DNA of 14,418 nucleotides from J054 sp964613615 (lineage in GTDB: Bacteria; Pseudomonadota; Gammaproteobacteria; Steroidobacterales; GCA-2729495), in NCBI GenBank assembly GCA_964613615.1, contig CAZTIB010000040.1:1-14418 (forward strand), in the 5' to 3' direction. The number at the start of each line of letters is the position of its first letter. Position 1 is the first letter of the stretch. Of this stretch, positions 1 to 6,594 are shown in pieces. Under the pieces are notes generated by a model. That model was not told where the DNA came from, ran no database searches, and saw only the letters and a program-made list of their open reading frames with translations. A program made the translations under genes and the position numbers.

Positions 1-29
1 TGCTCTGCAAGGATCAGTACTTTGCTCAT
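1..29 (-). CDS. etfA: Electron transfer flavoprotein alpha subunit, N-terminal fragment (cut by window edge)
   Basis: Only the first nine codons are inside the window, reading MSKVLILAE, which is the usual opening of EtfA (the FAD-binding alpha subunit). An AAGGAA-type ribosome binding site lies about ten bases before the ATG at 29. It follows etfB by 30 nt on the same strand, the standard etfB-etfA order, so the two form one operon. The identification rests mainly on the neighbour and the typical start; the body of the protein, including its FAD-binding C-terminal domain, is outside the window. Confidence 0.85.
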
Positions 30-59
30 TCCGTGTGTTCCTTTTTCGGGCTTGCTGGC

Positions 60-809
60 TCAGCCCAGCAGGCCCTTGTCGCGCATGGCGCTGACGAGGG
101 ACTCTACGCTGTCGACCATCACACCCTTCGCTCGCGTCGGCGGCGGCGCGTAGCTCTCGACCTGAACGTTCAGTGCCGTATCGACACCCAGCTCAGAGAT
201 ATTCAGCACCTCGAGGGGCTTCTTCTTCGCTTTCATAATATCGGGCAATTTCACGTAGCGAGGTTCATTCAGGCGCAGGTCCGTAGTGATCACTGCGGGC
301 AATTCCAGGTCGATGACCTCAAGCCCCGCATCCACCTCACGGGTGACGGTGGCGCGGCCATCCTTCAGTTCCAGTTTCGATGCAAACGTGCCCTGGGGGC
401 GATTCCAGAGCGCAGCCAGCATCTGGCCGGTTTGATTGCAGTCGTCATCGATGGCCTGCTTGCCGAGAATGACAAGGCCGGGATCTTCGCGCTCGATGAT
501 CTGCATCATGGTCCGCGCCGCCGCCAGGGGTTCCACGGCAGTGTCAGCGCTAACCAGGATCGCCCGGTCGGCACCCATGGCCAGGCCGGTGCGCAGCTGC
601 TGCTGGCAGTCGTCCGGACCGATGGACAGGGCAATCACTTCGTCAGCGTCGCCGCGTTCCCGAATCCGCAGGGCTTCTTCCAGTGCAATTTCGTCAAAGG
701 GGTTGATACTCATCTTCACGCCCTCCGTGACGACACCGGAGCCGTCCGGCTTCACGCGCACGCGGACGTTGTAGTCCACCACGCGCTTCAGGCACACGAG
801 AATCTTCAT
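60..809 (-). CDS. etfB: Electron transfer flavoprotein beta subunit
   Basis: EtfB pairs with EtfA to form the soluble heterodimer that accepts electrons from acyl-CoA and related dehydrogenases and passes them to ETF-ubiquinone oxidoreductase. The 249-residue length is normal for the family. It opens MKILVCLKRVVDYN. The ETF-beta signature lies around residues 156-176 (VTREVDAGLEV through LPAVIT). The dehydrogenase-recognition loop follows at about 184-200 (RYVKLPDIMKAKKKPLE), and the AMP-binding region with LGKQAIDDDCNQTGQ is at 115-129. The start is ATG at 809 with GGAG six bases upstream. Its stop lies 30 nt before etfA, so the pair is co-transcribed. It diverges from the sulfurtransferase gene across a 103-nt gap. 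Nothing looks truncated. The call is secure. Confidence 0.97.
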   Translation of the reverse strand: MKILVCLKRVVDYNVRVRVKPDGSGVVTEGVKMSINPFDEIALEEALRIRERGDADEVIALSIGPDDCQQQLRTGLAMGADRAILVSADTAVEPLAAARTMMQIIEREDPGLVILGKQAIDDDCNQTGQMLAALWNRPQGTFASKLELKDGRATVTREVDAGLEVIDLELPAVITTDLRLNEPRYVKLPDIMKAKKKPLEVLNISELGVDTALNVQVESYAPPPTRAKGVMVDSVESLVSAMRDKGLLG

Positions 810-845
810 CTAATACTCCGGGAGGGGACGCAGCCAAAGCGTGAT

Positions 846-875
846 ATTGTCGACGAAGCGCCGAGCCGCTGACAA
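846..875 (-). promoter_or_regulatory. Possible promoter of etfBA
   Basis: On the minus strand TTGTCA (870-875, five of six matches to the sigma-70 -35 box) is followed after 18 bases by GACAAT (846-851, four of six matches to -10). This places a transcript start about 30 bases before the etfB ATG, with the GGAG ribosome binding site inside the leader. A second -35-like hexamer, TTGACT at 877-882, faces the other way towards the sulfurtransferase gene, but I see no good -10 behind it. This is pattern matching only. Confidence 0.35.
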
Positions 876-912
876 GTTGACTCCGGCCTCTTGCAAAAAG
901 CGGGTCGCAACC

Positions 913-1752
913 ATGACGCTGATCAGTCCCCAGGAACTTCTGCCGCTGCACCGCCGCGCCGACTGCGTCGTGGTGGACTGTCGTTTCGACCTGATGGATC
1001 CCGCCGCCGGCCGGGCCGCCTGGGCGGCGGGGCACCTGCCCGGCGCGCATTATGCTCACCTCGACGACGACCTGGCCGGGCCCGTGGGCGACAGCGGCGG
1101 CCGCCACCCGCTGCCCGAACCCGCCGCACTGGCCGAGCGCCTGGCGGAATGGGGGATCAGAGAAGAGAGCCTGGTCGTGGCCTATGACGATTCAGGAGGC
1201 GCCATCGCCGGCCGGCTCTGGTGGTTGCTGCGCGACTGTGGCCATCATCGCGCCGCCATGCTCGACGGCGGCTTTCGTGCCTGGCAGGCGGCGAATCTGC
1301 CATTGGAAACCGAGACGCCGAAGCCCGGCACGGCGCCGGTCCGGCAACTGGTCCCGGGCCAGATGCCGACAGTGGACGCAGCGGCAGTGGCCCGCGCGCT
1401 GCGTGACGGGACCGGCGTACTGATTGACGTCCGCGCAGCCCAGCGCTACACGGGTGCCGAAGAGCCGCTGGACCGGCTGGCCGGACACGTGCCCGGCGCG
1501 CTGAATCTTCCGCTAACGGGCAATCTCGATGCCGACGGCCGCTTTCTTGATCGCGACAAACTGGCCGAGCGTTTTCGGATGCTGCTGGGTGAACGTTCGC
1601 CTGCCGATGCGATGGTCATGTGCGGGTCCGGCGTATCGGCCTGCCAGGTGCTGGTGGCCATGGAGCACGCCGGCTTGCCGGGCGCGTCGCTGTATACCGG
1701 GTCGTGGTCCGACTGGATCAGCGATCCCGCGCGACCCGTCGCACGGCGCTGA
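913..1752 (+). CDS. sseA: 3-mercaptopyruvate sulfurtransferase (two-domain rhodanese)
   Basis: This enzyme moves sulfane sulfur from 3-mercaptopyruvate (or thiosulfate) to a thiol or cyanide acceptor through a cysteine persulfide. The 279 residues form two rhodanese domains. The N-terminal one, about 4-135, has VVAYDD at 88-93 and the WWLLRDCGH stretch but no catalytic loop cysteine. The catalytic one, about 152-277, has the GHVPGALNLP motif at 191-200 and the loop CGSGVSA starting at Cys237. CGSG(V)(T/S)A is the loop of mercaptopyruvate sulfurtransferases, while thiosulfate-type rhodaneses carry CRKGV(T). The reading frame is open back to 841, but family similarity begins at MTLISPQELL, so ATG at 913 is chosen; the ribosome binding site there is weak (AAGCGGG). 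A lipoprotein gene starts 3 nt after its stop. Confidence 0.93.
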   Translation: MTLISPQELLPLHRRADCVVVDCRFDLMDPAAGRAAWAAGHLPGAHYAHLDDDLAGPVGDSGGRHPLPEPAALAERLAEWGIREESLVVAYDDSGGAIAGRLWWLLRDCGHHRAAMLDGGFRAWQAANLPLETETPKPGTAPVRQLVPGQMPTVDAAAVARALRDGTGVLIDVRAAQRYTGAEEPLDRLAGHVPGALNLPLTGNLDADGRFLDRDKLAERFRMLLGERSPADAMVMCGSGVSACQVLVAMEHAGLPGASLYTGSWSDWISDPARPVARR

Positions 1753-1755
1753 CAG

Positions 1756-2250
1756 ATGCCGGCGTGCCGAGGCGCCCGCGTTGCGTCGGCCTTGCTCGCG
1801 GCCGGGCTGGTGGCGTGTGCCGGTCCATCAGGTACTAAGCAGGACAGCGCGGCAGAGGCGCCGGTCAGTGCCGGCCAGCAAGCGTGTTTTTATCGCCGCC
1901 AGGTGCAGGATTTCCAGGTTTTGGATCGCAGCTCGCTGGTCGTTTTTGCGCCGTCGCGGCGCAATGCCTACCTGGTGAAGATCAGCCCGCCTGCGAACGA
2001 TCTGCGCATGGCGGATGCGATTGCCTTCGACTCGCGCTCGAACCAGGTTTGCGGCAGAGCAGGGGACGGACTGCAGATCGGCACCGGCGCGCCGCGTCGC
2101 TATTTCGTCGCGGATGTCCGGCGGCTGGAACCGGGCCAGTTGGACGCGCTCCTGTCGAGCTACGGCAAGGGCGAGGCCGGCGCCGGGCTGGAACCCCTAA
2201 CCGATACCACTGCGGATATCGAGCCTGTAGAAAGCGCCGCGGATCAGTAG
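1756..2250 (+). CDS. Small lipoprotein, DUF6491-like, unknown function
   Basis: This is a predicted lipoprotein of 164 residues. A short hydrophobic signal (residues 9-20) ends in a lipobox, L-V-A-Cys21, and the residue after the cysteine is Ala, which favours outer-membrane sorting. The mature part carries ACFYRRQVQDFQVLDRSSLV, then NAYLVKIS, FDSRSNQVC and RRYFVADVRRL. This resembles the DUF6491 family of small lipoproteins common in Xanthomonadales and relatives. Cys44 and Cys99 could form a disulfide. The tail after about residue 135 is Glu/Asp/Ala/Thr-rich and probably disordered. The start is ATG three bases after the sseA stop, with no clear ribosome binding site of its own, so translation is probably coupled to sseA. 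No biochemical role is known to me; the family call is from memory of its motifs. Confidence 0.75.
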   Translation: MPACRGARVASALLAAGLVACAGPSGTKQDSAAEAPVSAGQQACFYRRQVQDFQVLDRSSLVVFAPSRRNAYLVKISPPANDLRMADAIAFDSRSNQVCGRAGDGLQIGTGAPRRYFVADVRRLEPGQLDALLSSYGKGEAGAGLEPLTDTTADIEPVESAADQ

Positions 2251-2280
2251 AATCGCCGTCTGTAATTCAGGAACGACCTC

Positions 2281-3033
2281 ATGAACGACATTCTGCAGCG
2301 TGACCATCGCTCCATTCGCGGCAAGATTCTGTACACGAGCAAGAAGCCCGAACGGCTGGACCAGGAGCGGGGCCGCGAGTACTTCATGATCAACGTGCAC
2401 AGCGACGGCAGGCGTTCCTGCTACGCGCACTGCGAGATCGACGACCGGCCCAGCGTCATGCGCGACATCCACTACAGTTTGAACGAAGACTGGGACCCGA
2501 CAGACTGTTATGTGCGGCTCGCCGTGAACGATCGCTTCATGGGTACCGGCTGGTTCCGCTTCGGCGAAGATTTTGCCGAGTGCGAAACCTATACCTCACT
2601 GGAAGGCCGCGTGACGCAGCGCATGGACACTCGCGGCCGGCTGCGCAGTTTCCAGAATCACGCCATCCTGTGCGATGCGTGGCACATGCAGTTGTTTAAG
2701 CGTGACGTGGGCGCCGGCGTGCAGAAACTCGACCAGATGCTGCTGTCTTCACCCGATCATCGTGGCGCCACCGGCCCCATGCTGTTCAGCATCAGCATGC
2801 ACTGCCAGTACGTGGGTGAGGAGAAGATCGAAGTGCCTGCGGGACAATTTGATGCCTGGCATTTCCAGATGGTCTCGGCCCCCGGGCTGCCGGAAGCCCA
2901 TCCGCCCTATGACATCTGGGTTAGCGCAGACGACGACTATGTTTTTTTGCGCGGCACGGTGGGCGGCTACATGCAAACCTGTTACGAGCTGGTGGAACTG
3001 GTCCACGACGACCATCCGGGCGCGGCCGACTAG
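2281..3033 (+). CDS. Uncharacterised 250-residue cytoplasmic protein
   Basis: I do not recognise this protein with certainty. It has 250 residues, no signal peptide and no membrane segment. It is rich in aromatic and charged residues and has seven scattered cysteines (47, 51, 76, 101, 131, 175, 234). The C-terminal third has a beta-rich pattern, with KIEVPAGQFDAWHFQ at 182-196, YDIWVSADDDYVFLR at 210-224, and an alternating hydrophobic tail. That 'VPAG-F-A-hF ... W-s-d' layout resembles DUF3108 or other beta-barrel ligand-binding proteins, which is an inference only. AGGAAC sits nine bases before the ATG, so the start is well supported. The gene lies 30 nt behind the lipoprotein gene on the same strand and converges on the VOC-protein gene with an 11-nt gap and no visible terminator. 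Confidence 0.8.
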   Translation: MNDILQRDHRSIRGKILYTSKKPERLDQERGREYFMINVHSDGRRSCYAHCEIDDRPSVMRDIHYSLNEDWDPTDCYVRLAVNDRFMGTGWFRFGEDFAECETYTSLEGRVTQRMDTRGRLRSFQNHAILCDAWHMQLFKRDVGAGVQKLDQMLLSSPDHRGATGPMLFSISMHCQYVGEEKIEVPAGQFDAWHFQMVSAPGLPEAHPPYDIWVSADDDYVFLRGTVGGYMQTCYELVELVHDDHPGAAD

Positions 3034-3044
3034 CAGGCGGGACG

Positions 3045-3926
3045 TCAGTCGGCAGACGGGGCCTCGATGAACTCGAGCCACTCACCGGCCGGCCCGACCG
3101 CCACCGCAACCGTGCCTCCGAGGTACGGCACTTCCGGCAACACCGCCGGCGCCCCGCGCCAGTCGAGATCCAGCGTGTCAATGCTGTCCACAGCAAAACC
3201 CACCATGGCCACGCCGGGCGGCAGCATGCCGGCCTGGCGACTGCGGGGTTGACTCGCTCCCTGGGGATACTCGTCCAGCTCGATCAGAAATTCGGGCGAG
3301 ATGGTGGCGATCGCCAGCGGATAGTCGGTGTCTGCCGGCAGACCCTGCGCGTTTGACAGCACCCCGATCTTGAAAGGCTGCGGTTCGCTAACCGCAAGTC
3401 CCAGCCGATCGCCGTAAAAGTCGTTCAACGCGGCCATGGACGGGCCACCCATTACCATGATGAACACGCGGTCGACGGCCGTATTGATCTCGAACTGCCC
3501 GTTCCATGTCAGGTACAACAGCTCGTTGCCAGGACCGATGGCTTGCAGAGCGCGCGGCGCATTGGGCGCGTTCCACAAATCGGCCGGCGGGCCGACGATG
3601 TCGAACGGCGAGCCCTCGAGACGCTCGGCAACAGCGTCAGGGTCCTTGACCAGCAGCTCCGTCGCATTCCACCCGTGCGTCAACATCGGTGCATAACCTT
3701 CCACGGGCTCGCTCTCAACGAAACGCAGTAGCGCCGGGTGCCCACTCTCGGCCCGCATCAGCAGGTACGGCTGACCCGCGGCGGCCGGCGCTCCCCAAAC
3801 CGTTGCCGTGGCCGCGCTGACGATACCGCCACCGACGTTTACATAGTCGAGATAACGTTCATACGCATTCTCGACGGGCCCCAGCTGAGCGACGGCGATC
3901 GTAACGACAACAATGGATTTGAGCAT
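3045..3926 (-). CDS. VOC-superfamily (glyoxalase/extradiol dioxygenase fold) protein
   Basis: This 293-residue protein appears to be four repeats of the beta-alpha-beta-beta-beta VOC module. The modules lie at about residues 4-72, 84-142, 150-218 and 238-290, which is the size and layout of extradiol dioxygenases or two-domain glyoxalase-like proteins. The best landmarks are NDFYGDRLGLAV at 168-179 (the helix and turn seen in many VOC modules), FLIELDEYP at 213-221 and GEWLEFIEAP at 281-290. Glu216 and Glu285 sit at module ends where metal ligands usually are, but no His is seen in the first strands of the modules, so a classical metal site is doubtful. The start is ATG at 3926 with GGAAC upstream. 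It diverges from the MFS gene. The substrate is unknown. Confidence 0.8.
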   Translation of the reverse strand: MLKSIVVVTIAVAQLGPVENAYERYLDYVNVGGGIVSAATATVWGAPAAAGQPYLLMRAESGHPALLRFVESEPVEGYAPMLTHGWNATELLVKDPDAVAERLEGSPFDIVGPPADLWNAPNAPRALQAIGPGNELLYLTWNGQFEINTAVDRVFIMVMGGPSMAALNDFYGDRLGLAVSEPQPFKIGVLSNAQGLPADTDYPLAIATISPEFLIELDEYPQGASQPRSRQAGMLPPGVAMVGFAVDSIDTLDLDWRGAPAVLPEVPYLGGTVAVAVGPAGEWLEFIEAPSAD

Positions 3927-3957
3927 GAGCGAGTTCCACGGATCATTGAGACCTTCG

Positions 3958-3987
3958 ATTGTAGCGGGCCGCGTTCAGCACCCGCAA
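3958..3987 (-). promoter_or_regulatory. Possible promoter of the VOC-protein gene
   Basis: On the minus strand TACAAT (3958-3963, five of six matches to the -10 consensus) lies 18 bases after TTGCGG (3982-3987, only the TTG matches a -35 box). A start would fall near 3951, giving a leader of about 25 bases that holds the GGAAC ribosome binding site. The region is shared with the divergent MFS transporter gene, for which I find no convincing promoter. The evidence is pattern only. Confidence 0.35.
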
Positions 3988-4044
3988 AGCCCTTGGGGCA
4001 CCCCCGGCTTTCCGGTATCGTGATGCGCCCAGCAGCGGGGCGCC

Positions 4045-4051
4045 GGAGAGG
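4045..4051 (+). promoter_or_regulatory. Strong ribosome binding site that decides the MFS start
   Basis: GGAGAGG lies 4-10 bases before a TTG codon at 4056. The alternative ATG at 4023 (and GTG at 4020) has only pyrimidine-rich sequence upstream and no Shine-Dalgarno match. Family similarity begins just after the TTG, in the RFYYGWVI stretch. TTG at 4056 is therefore the preferred start. Confidence 0.7.
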
Positions 4052-4055
4052 GCCA

Positions 4056-5291
4056 TTGAGCGAATCAAGACGCTTCTACTACGGGTGGGTCATTGCCATC
4101 TGCACCCTCGTGATGATGTGGATCACCAACGGCATTACCCTGGCCGGCCTGACGGTCTTTGATGAAGAGCTGCTGAATTTCCTGGGTGGCGACAGCGGCC
4201 CTGACGGGTTGCGTGGCGCGTTGAAGTTCCGGGATACGATCACCCTGCTCGGCAGCGGTCTGCTCGCGCCGCTGGCCGGCGCCTTGGCCGACCGCATCGG
4301 CGTCCGCCCGCTGATGGTCGTGGGCCTCGTGTTGCTGGCAGTCGCCAACTTTCTTTATTCGCGCATCAGCTCGATGGGCGAGATCTATGCCATCCACACG
4401 ATCATCGCCATGTCCCTGGCCGGCGCGGGCCTCGTGGTCAACGTGATGATCGTGTCGAAGTGGTTCGTAAAGAACCGCGGGCTGGCCGTGGGCCTTACCG
4501 TGGCCGGCACCAGCCTGGGCAACGCCGCCCTGCCGCAGCTGAATGCTTGGCTGATCGCCGAGTTCGGTTGGCGTGTTGCCTTCACCTATACCGCCGGCAT
4601 TCCACTGTTGCTGATTCCCGTTGTGGTTTTCCTGATGCGCGAAAAGCCCGAAGACATGGGGCTGGTCGCGCCGGGTAGCGAGTCACTGGCCGCCGGCGTC
4701 TCACACACGCAGCTGGGTATGTCGTACCGGGAAGCCCTGCGGACCAGAAATTTCTGGCTTCTTGCCACGATTGCGATGCTGACCTTCTATTCTATCCTCG
4801 CTTTGCTGACCAACCTGTTTCTGCACATGCGCGAACAGGGCTTCGAACCCCAGGTTGCGGCGAGCGGGCTGACCGTGCTGTTTCTGCTCGGGCTGGTCGG
4901 GAAGCTGGCCAGCGGTCTGCTGGCCGACGTACTGGGCCGCAAGCGGATCTTCGTCGGCACGCTGGCCATCATGTGCACCGGCGCGTGGCTGTTGATCAGC
5001 ACTAACGAGGCCACCTTCTGGCCGGCCATCGTGCTCCTCGGCGCTGGGTGGGGCGGCCTGTACACGCTGTTGCAGCTGCTCGCGGCGGAGACTTTCGGCG
5101 TCCGCGACCTGGGCAAGATCCTGGGCACGATCACGGTGCTGGATACCTTCGGGGGTGGCCTGGGCCCGGTCCTGACCGGACTGATGTATGACAGATTCGG
5201 CGCCTACACCATCCCATTCACAATCATTGCGGTGCTGGTGACCGTGGCACTGGTGCTGGCAACGCGTTTCCGGGTAACGTCTCCCGGCTGA
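4056..5291 (+). CDS. MFS transporter, monocarboxylate/oxalate-formate antiporter-like
   Basis: This is an inner-membrane secondary transporter of the major facilitator superfamily, 411 residues from the TTG start, with about twelve membrane segments. The opening RRFYYGWVIA at 5-14 is typical of the monocarboxylate and oxalate:formate antiporter-like MFS group. MFS motif A is at 75-84 (GALADRIGVR), and its second-half copy is at 287-297 (GLLADVLGRKR). A long first periplasmic loop (about 36-58, with GGDSGPDG) precedes TM2, and the cytoplasmic linker around 194-228 divides the two six-helix halves. The frame is open upstream to 3738, but that stretch is antisense to the VOC gene and is rejected as coding. 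The stop lies 38 nt before alaA on the same strand. The substrate cannot be told from sequence; a small organic anion is an inference from the family. Confidence 0.9.
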   Translation: MSESRRFYYGWVIAICTLVMMWITNGITLAGLTVFDEELLNFLGGDSGPDGLRGALKFRDTITLLGSGLLAPLAGALADRIGVRPLMVVGLVLLAVANFLYSRISSMGEIYAIHTIIAMSLAGAGLVVNVMIVSKWFVKNRGLAVGLTVAGTSLGNAALPQLNAWLIAEFGWRVAFTYTAGIPLLLIPVVVFLMREKPEDMGLVAPGSESLAAGVSHTQLGMSYREALRTRNFWLLATIAMLTFYSILALLTNLFLHMREQGFEPQVAASGLTVLFLLGLVGKLASGLLADVLGRKRIFVGTLAIMCTGAWLLISTNEATFWPAIVLLGAGWGGLYTLLQLLAAETFGVRDLGKILGTITVLDTFGGGLGPVLTGLMYDRFGAYTIPFTIIAVLVTVALVLATRFRVTSPG

Positions 5292-5314
5292 CAGCCTATG
5301 GCCCGCCAAACCCC

Positions 5315-5321
5315 GAGAGGA
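5315..5321 (+). promoter_or_regulatory. Ribosome binding site supporting the GTG start of alaA
   Basis: GAGAGGA ends eight bases before the GTG at 5330. No ATG exists in frame until after the conserved N-terminal region, so GTG is the only start that gives a full-length aminotransferase. Confidence 0.7.
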
Positions 5322-5329
5322 CGCCCGGC

Positions 5330-6553
5330 GTGACCGACGCATTCCGACCCAGCCAGGCCCTGCGCGAGGTGCGCTACGAAATTCGTGGCCGCCTGGCCGC
5401 GCGTGCCCAGCAACTCGAGCGGCGCGGCTACGAGATCGTGCAGCTGAATATCGGTAATCCCGGGCCCTTCGGCTTTCGCACACCGGAAACCATGCGGCTG
5501 GCGATGATCGAGAACCTCTCGAGTGCCGAGGGCTACTGTCACCAGAAGGGCATATTTCCCGCTCGCGAGGCCGTGGTCATGCAGCAGCAGGACCGCGGCA
5601 TCACTGAGGTCAGCGCGGAACATGTTTTTATCGGCAACGGCGTGAGCGAACTGATCGACCTGACCCTGCGCGCGTTGTTGGACCCGGGCGACGAGGTACT
5701 GATTCCGAGCCCGGACTACCCGCTCTGGACCGCCGCAGTCACGCTGAACGAAGGCCGCCCGGTGCACTACCAATGCCGCCCCGAAAACGGCTTTCAGCCC
5801 AACCTCGCAGAGATCGAAAGCCAAATCACGACGCGCACGCGCGGCATCGTGGTGATCAACCCGAACAATCCCACCGGGGCGGTGTACAGCCGCGAGCTCC
5901 TCGAGGGCATCGCCCGTCTGGCGGAGCAGCGCAAGCTGGTCGTGTTCAGCGACGAGATCTATGACCAGATGGTCTACGACGACGCGGAGTTCATCCCGAT
6001 GGCCACGCTGGTTCGGGACAGCTTGTGCGCAAGCTTCAGCGGCCTGTCGAAGGTCTACCGCGCCTGCGGCTATCGGGTGGGCTGGGTGGTGTTCAGCGGT
6101 GAGCTGGCGCACGCGCAGCCCTACCTGGATGCGATGGACCTGCTCGCATCGCTGCGCCTGTGCAGCAACGTGCCGGGGCAGTGGGCGGTGCAGACAGCCC
6201 TGGGCGGGTTCCAGAGCATTGACGGCCTGGTGCGGCCGGGCGGGCGACTGTACGAAGCGCGACAGACGGTGCTGGACGGCGTGGCGCGCAGCAAATATCT
6301 GAGCCTGGTGCCACCGGCCGGCTCCATGTACGCCTTCATCGGCGTCGATCAACAGCTGTTGGCGGATTTCGACGACAATCGCTTCGCGATGGACCTGCTG
6401 GAAAAGCACCACGTCCTCGTGGCACCGGGCATCAGCTTCAACACCGACTACAACAATTATTTCCGCATCACGACCCTGCCCGATCCCGCGGTACTCGCGG
6501 ATGTGTTTGGCCGGATGGAACAGCTGCTGAGCGAGTACGCTGCTGAACAATAA
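5330..6553 (+). CDS. alaA: Glutamate-pyruvate aminotransferase AlaA (PLP-dependent, class I)
   Basis: AlaA transfers the amino group of glutamate to pyruvate, giving alanine and 2-oxoglutarate, and is a main alanine-forming enzyme in gammaproteobacteria. The 407 residues match the family length and can be followed almost end to end against remembered E. coli AlaA (LNIGNPxPFGF, IGNGVSELI, PDYPLWTAAV, INPNNPTGAVYS, GLSKxYR, PGGRLYE). Key residues are visible: Asn180 in NPNNPTG, Asp208 and Tyr211 in SDEIYD (PLP ring contacts), Lys241 in SGLSKVYR (Schiff base) and Arg379 in YFRITTLP (substrate carboxylate). It starts at GTG with a good ribosome binding site. It follows the MFS gene by 38 nt and precedes the nuclease gene by 35 nt; the latter gap holds an AT-rich inverted repeat, so the nuclease pair may be separately controlled. 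Confidence 0.95.
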   Translation: MTDAFRPSQALREVRYEIRGRLAARAQQLERRGYEIVQLNIGNPGPFGFRTPETMRLAMIENLSSAEGYCHQKGIFPAREAVVMQQQDRGITEVSAEHVFIGNGVSELIDLTLRALLDPGDEVLIPSPDYPLWTAAVTLNEGRPVHYQCRPENGFQPNLAEIESQITTRTRGIVVINPNNPTGAVYSRELLEGIARLAEQRKLVVFSDEIYDQMVYDDAEFIPMATLVRDSLCASFSGLSKVYRACGYRVGWVVFSGELAHAQPYLDAMDLLASLRLCSNVPGQWAVQTALGGFQSIDGLVRPGGRLYEARQTVLDGVARSKYLSLVPPAGSMYAFIGVDQQLLADFDDNRFAMDLLEKHHVLVAPGISFNTDYNNYFRITTLPDPAVLADVFGRMEQLLSEYAAEQ

Positions 6554-6567
6554 TCCACTGTAAGTTA

Positions 6568-6594
6568 ATCCATTAAACCGTTGTTTTAATGGAT
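6568..6594 (+). promoter_or_regulatory. AT-rich perfect inverted repeat over the nuclease-gene start
   Basis: ATCCATTAAA (6568-6577) and TTTAATGGAT (6585-6594) are perfect 10-base inverted repeats around the 7-base loop CCGTTGT. The right arm contains the ATG at 6589, the first possible start of the AddB-like gene, and runs into TAAAAT (6594-6599), a good -10 hexamer. It is strikingly AT-rich against its surroundings. No T-tract follows on either strand, so it is not a usual intrinsic terminator. It could be an operator for a dimeric regulator, or an mRNA hairpin hiding the ATG. If TAAAAT is a -10, transcripts would begin near 6606, only a few bases before the second in-frame ATG at 6610. Confidence 0.5.

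Noticed and set aside
33..872. 279-codon plus-strand frame antisense to etfB
   Set aside because: It covers a clear etfB in the opposite direction, and its product is low in family-like features. It is a codon-bias shadow.
841..912. N-terminal extension of the sulfurtransferase from a GTG at 841
   Set aside because: It is basic, unlike the family, and lies in the promoter region shared with etfBA. Rhodanese similarity begins at ATG 913.
2248..2253. TAGAAT as a -10 box for a separate promoter of the 250-residue protein
   Set aside because: It is a good hexamer, but no acceptable -35 is found 16-18 bases upstream, so it is left unannotated.
3738..4055. Upstream in-frame extension of the MFS gene
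   Set aside because: Its product is a basic, domain-free sequence mostly antisense to the VOC gene. The good ribosome binding site and conserved opening are at TTG 4056.
4701..5483. 260-codon minus-strand frame across the end of the MFS gene
   Set aside because: It is antisense to transmembrane coding sequence with an Arg/Gln/Ala-rich product and no domain. It is a shadow frame.
5204..6550. Very long open frame (448 codons) on the minus strand across alaA and the end of the MFS gene
   Set aside because: It is fully antisense to a near-certain alaA, gives a His/Gln/Arg/Ala-rich protein with no recognisable domain, and arises from the GC-rich codon bias of the plus-strand gene.
6568..6594. 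Inverted repeat as a rho-independent terminator of alaA
   Set aside because: The stem is AT-rich and no run of T follows on either strand, so the usual terminator form is absent.
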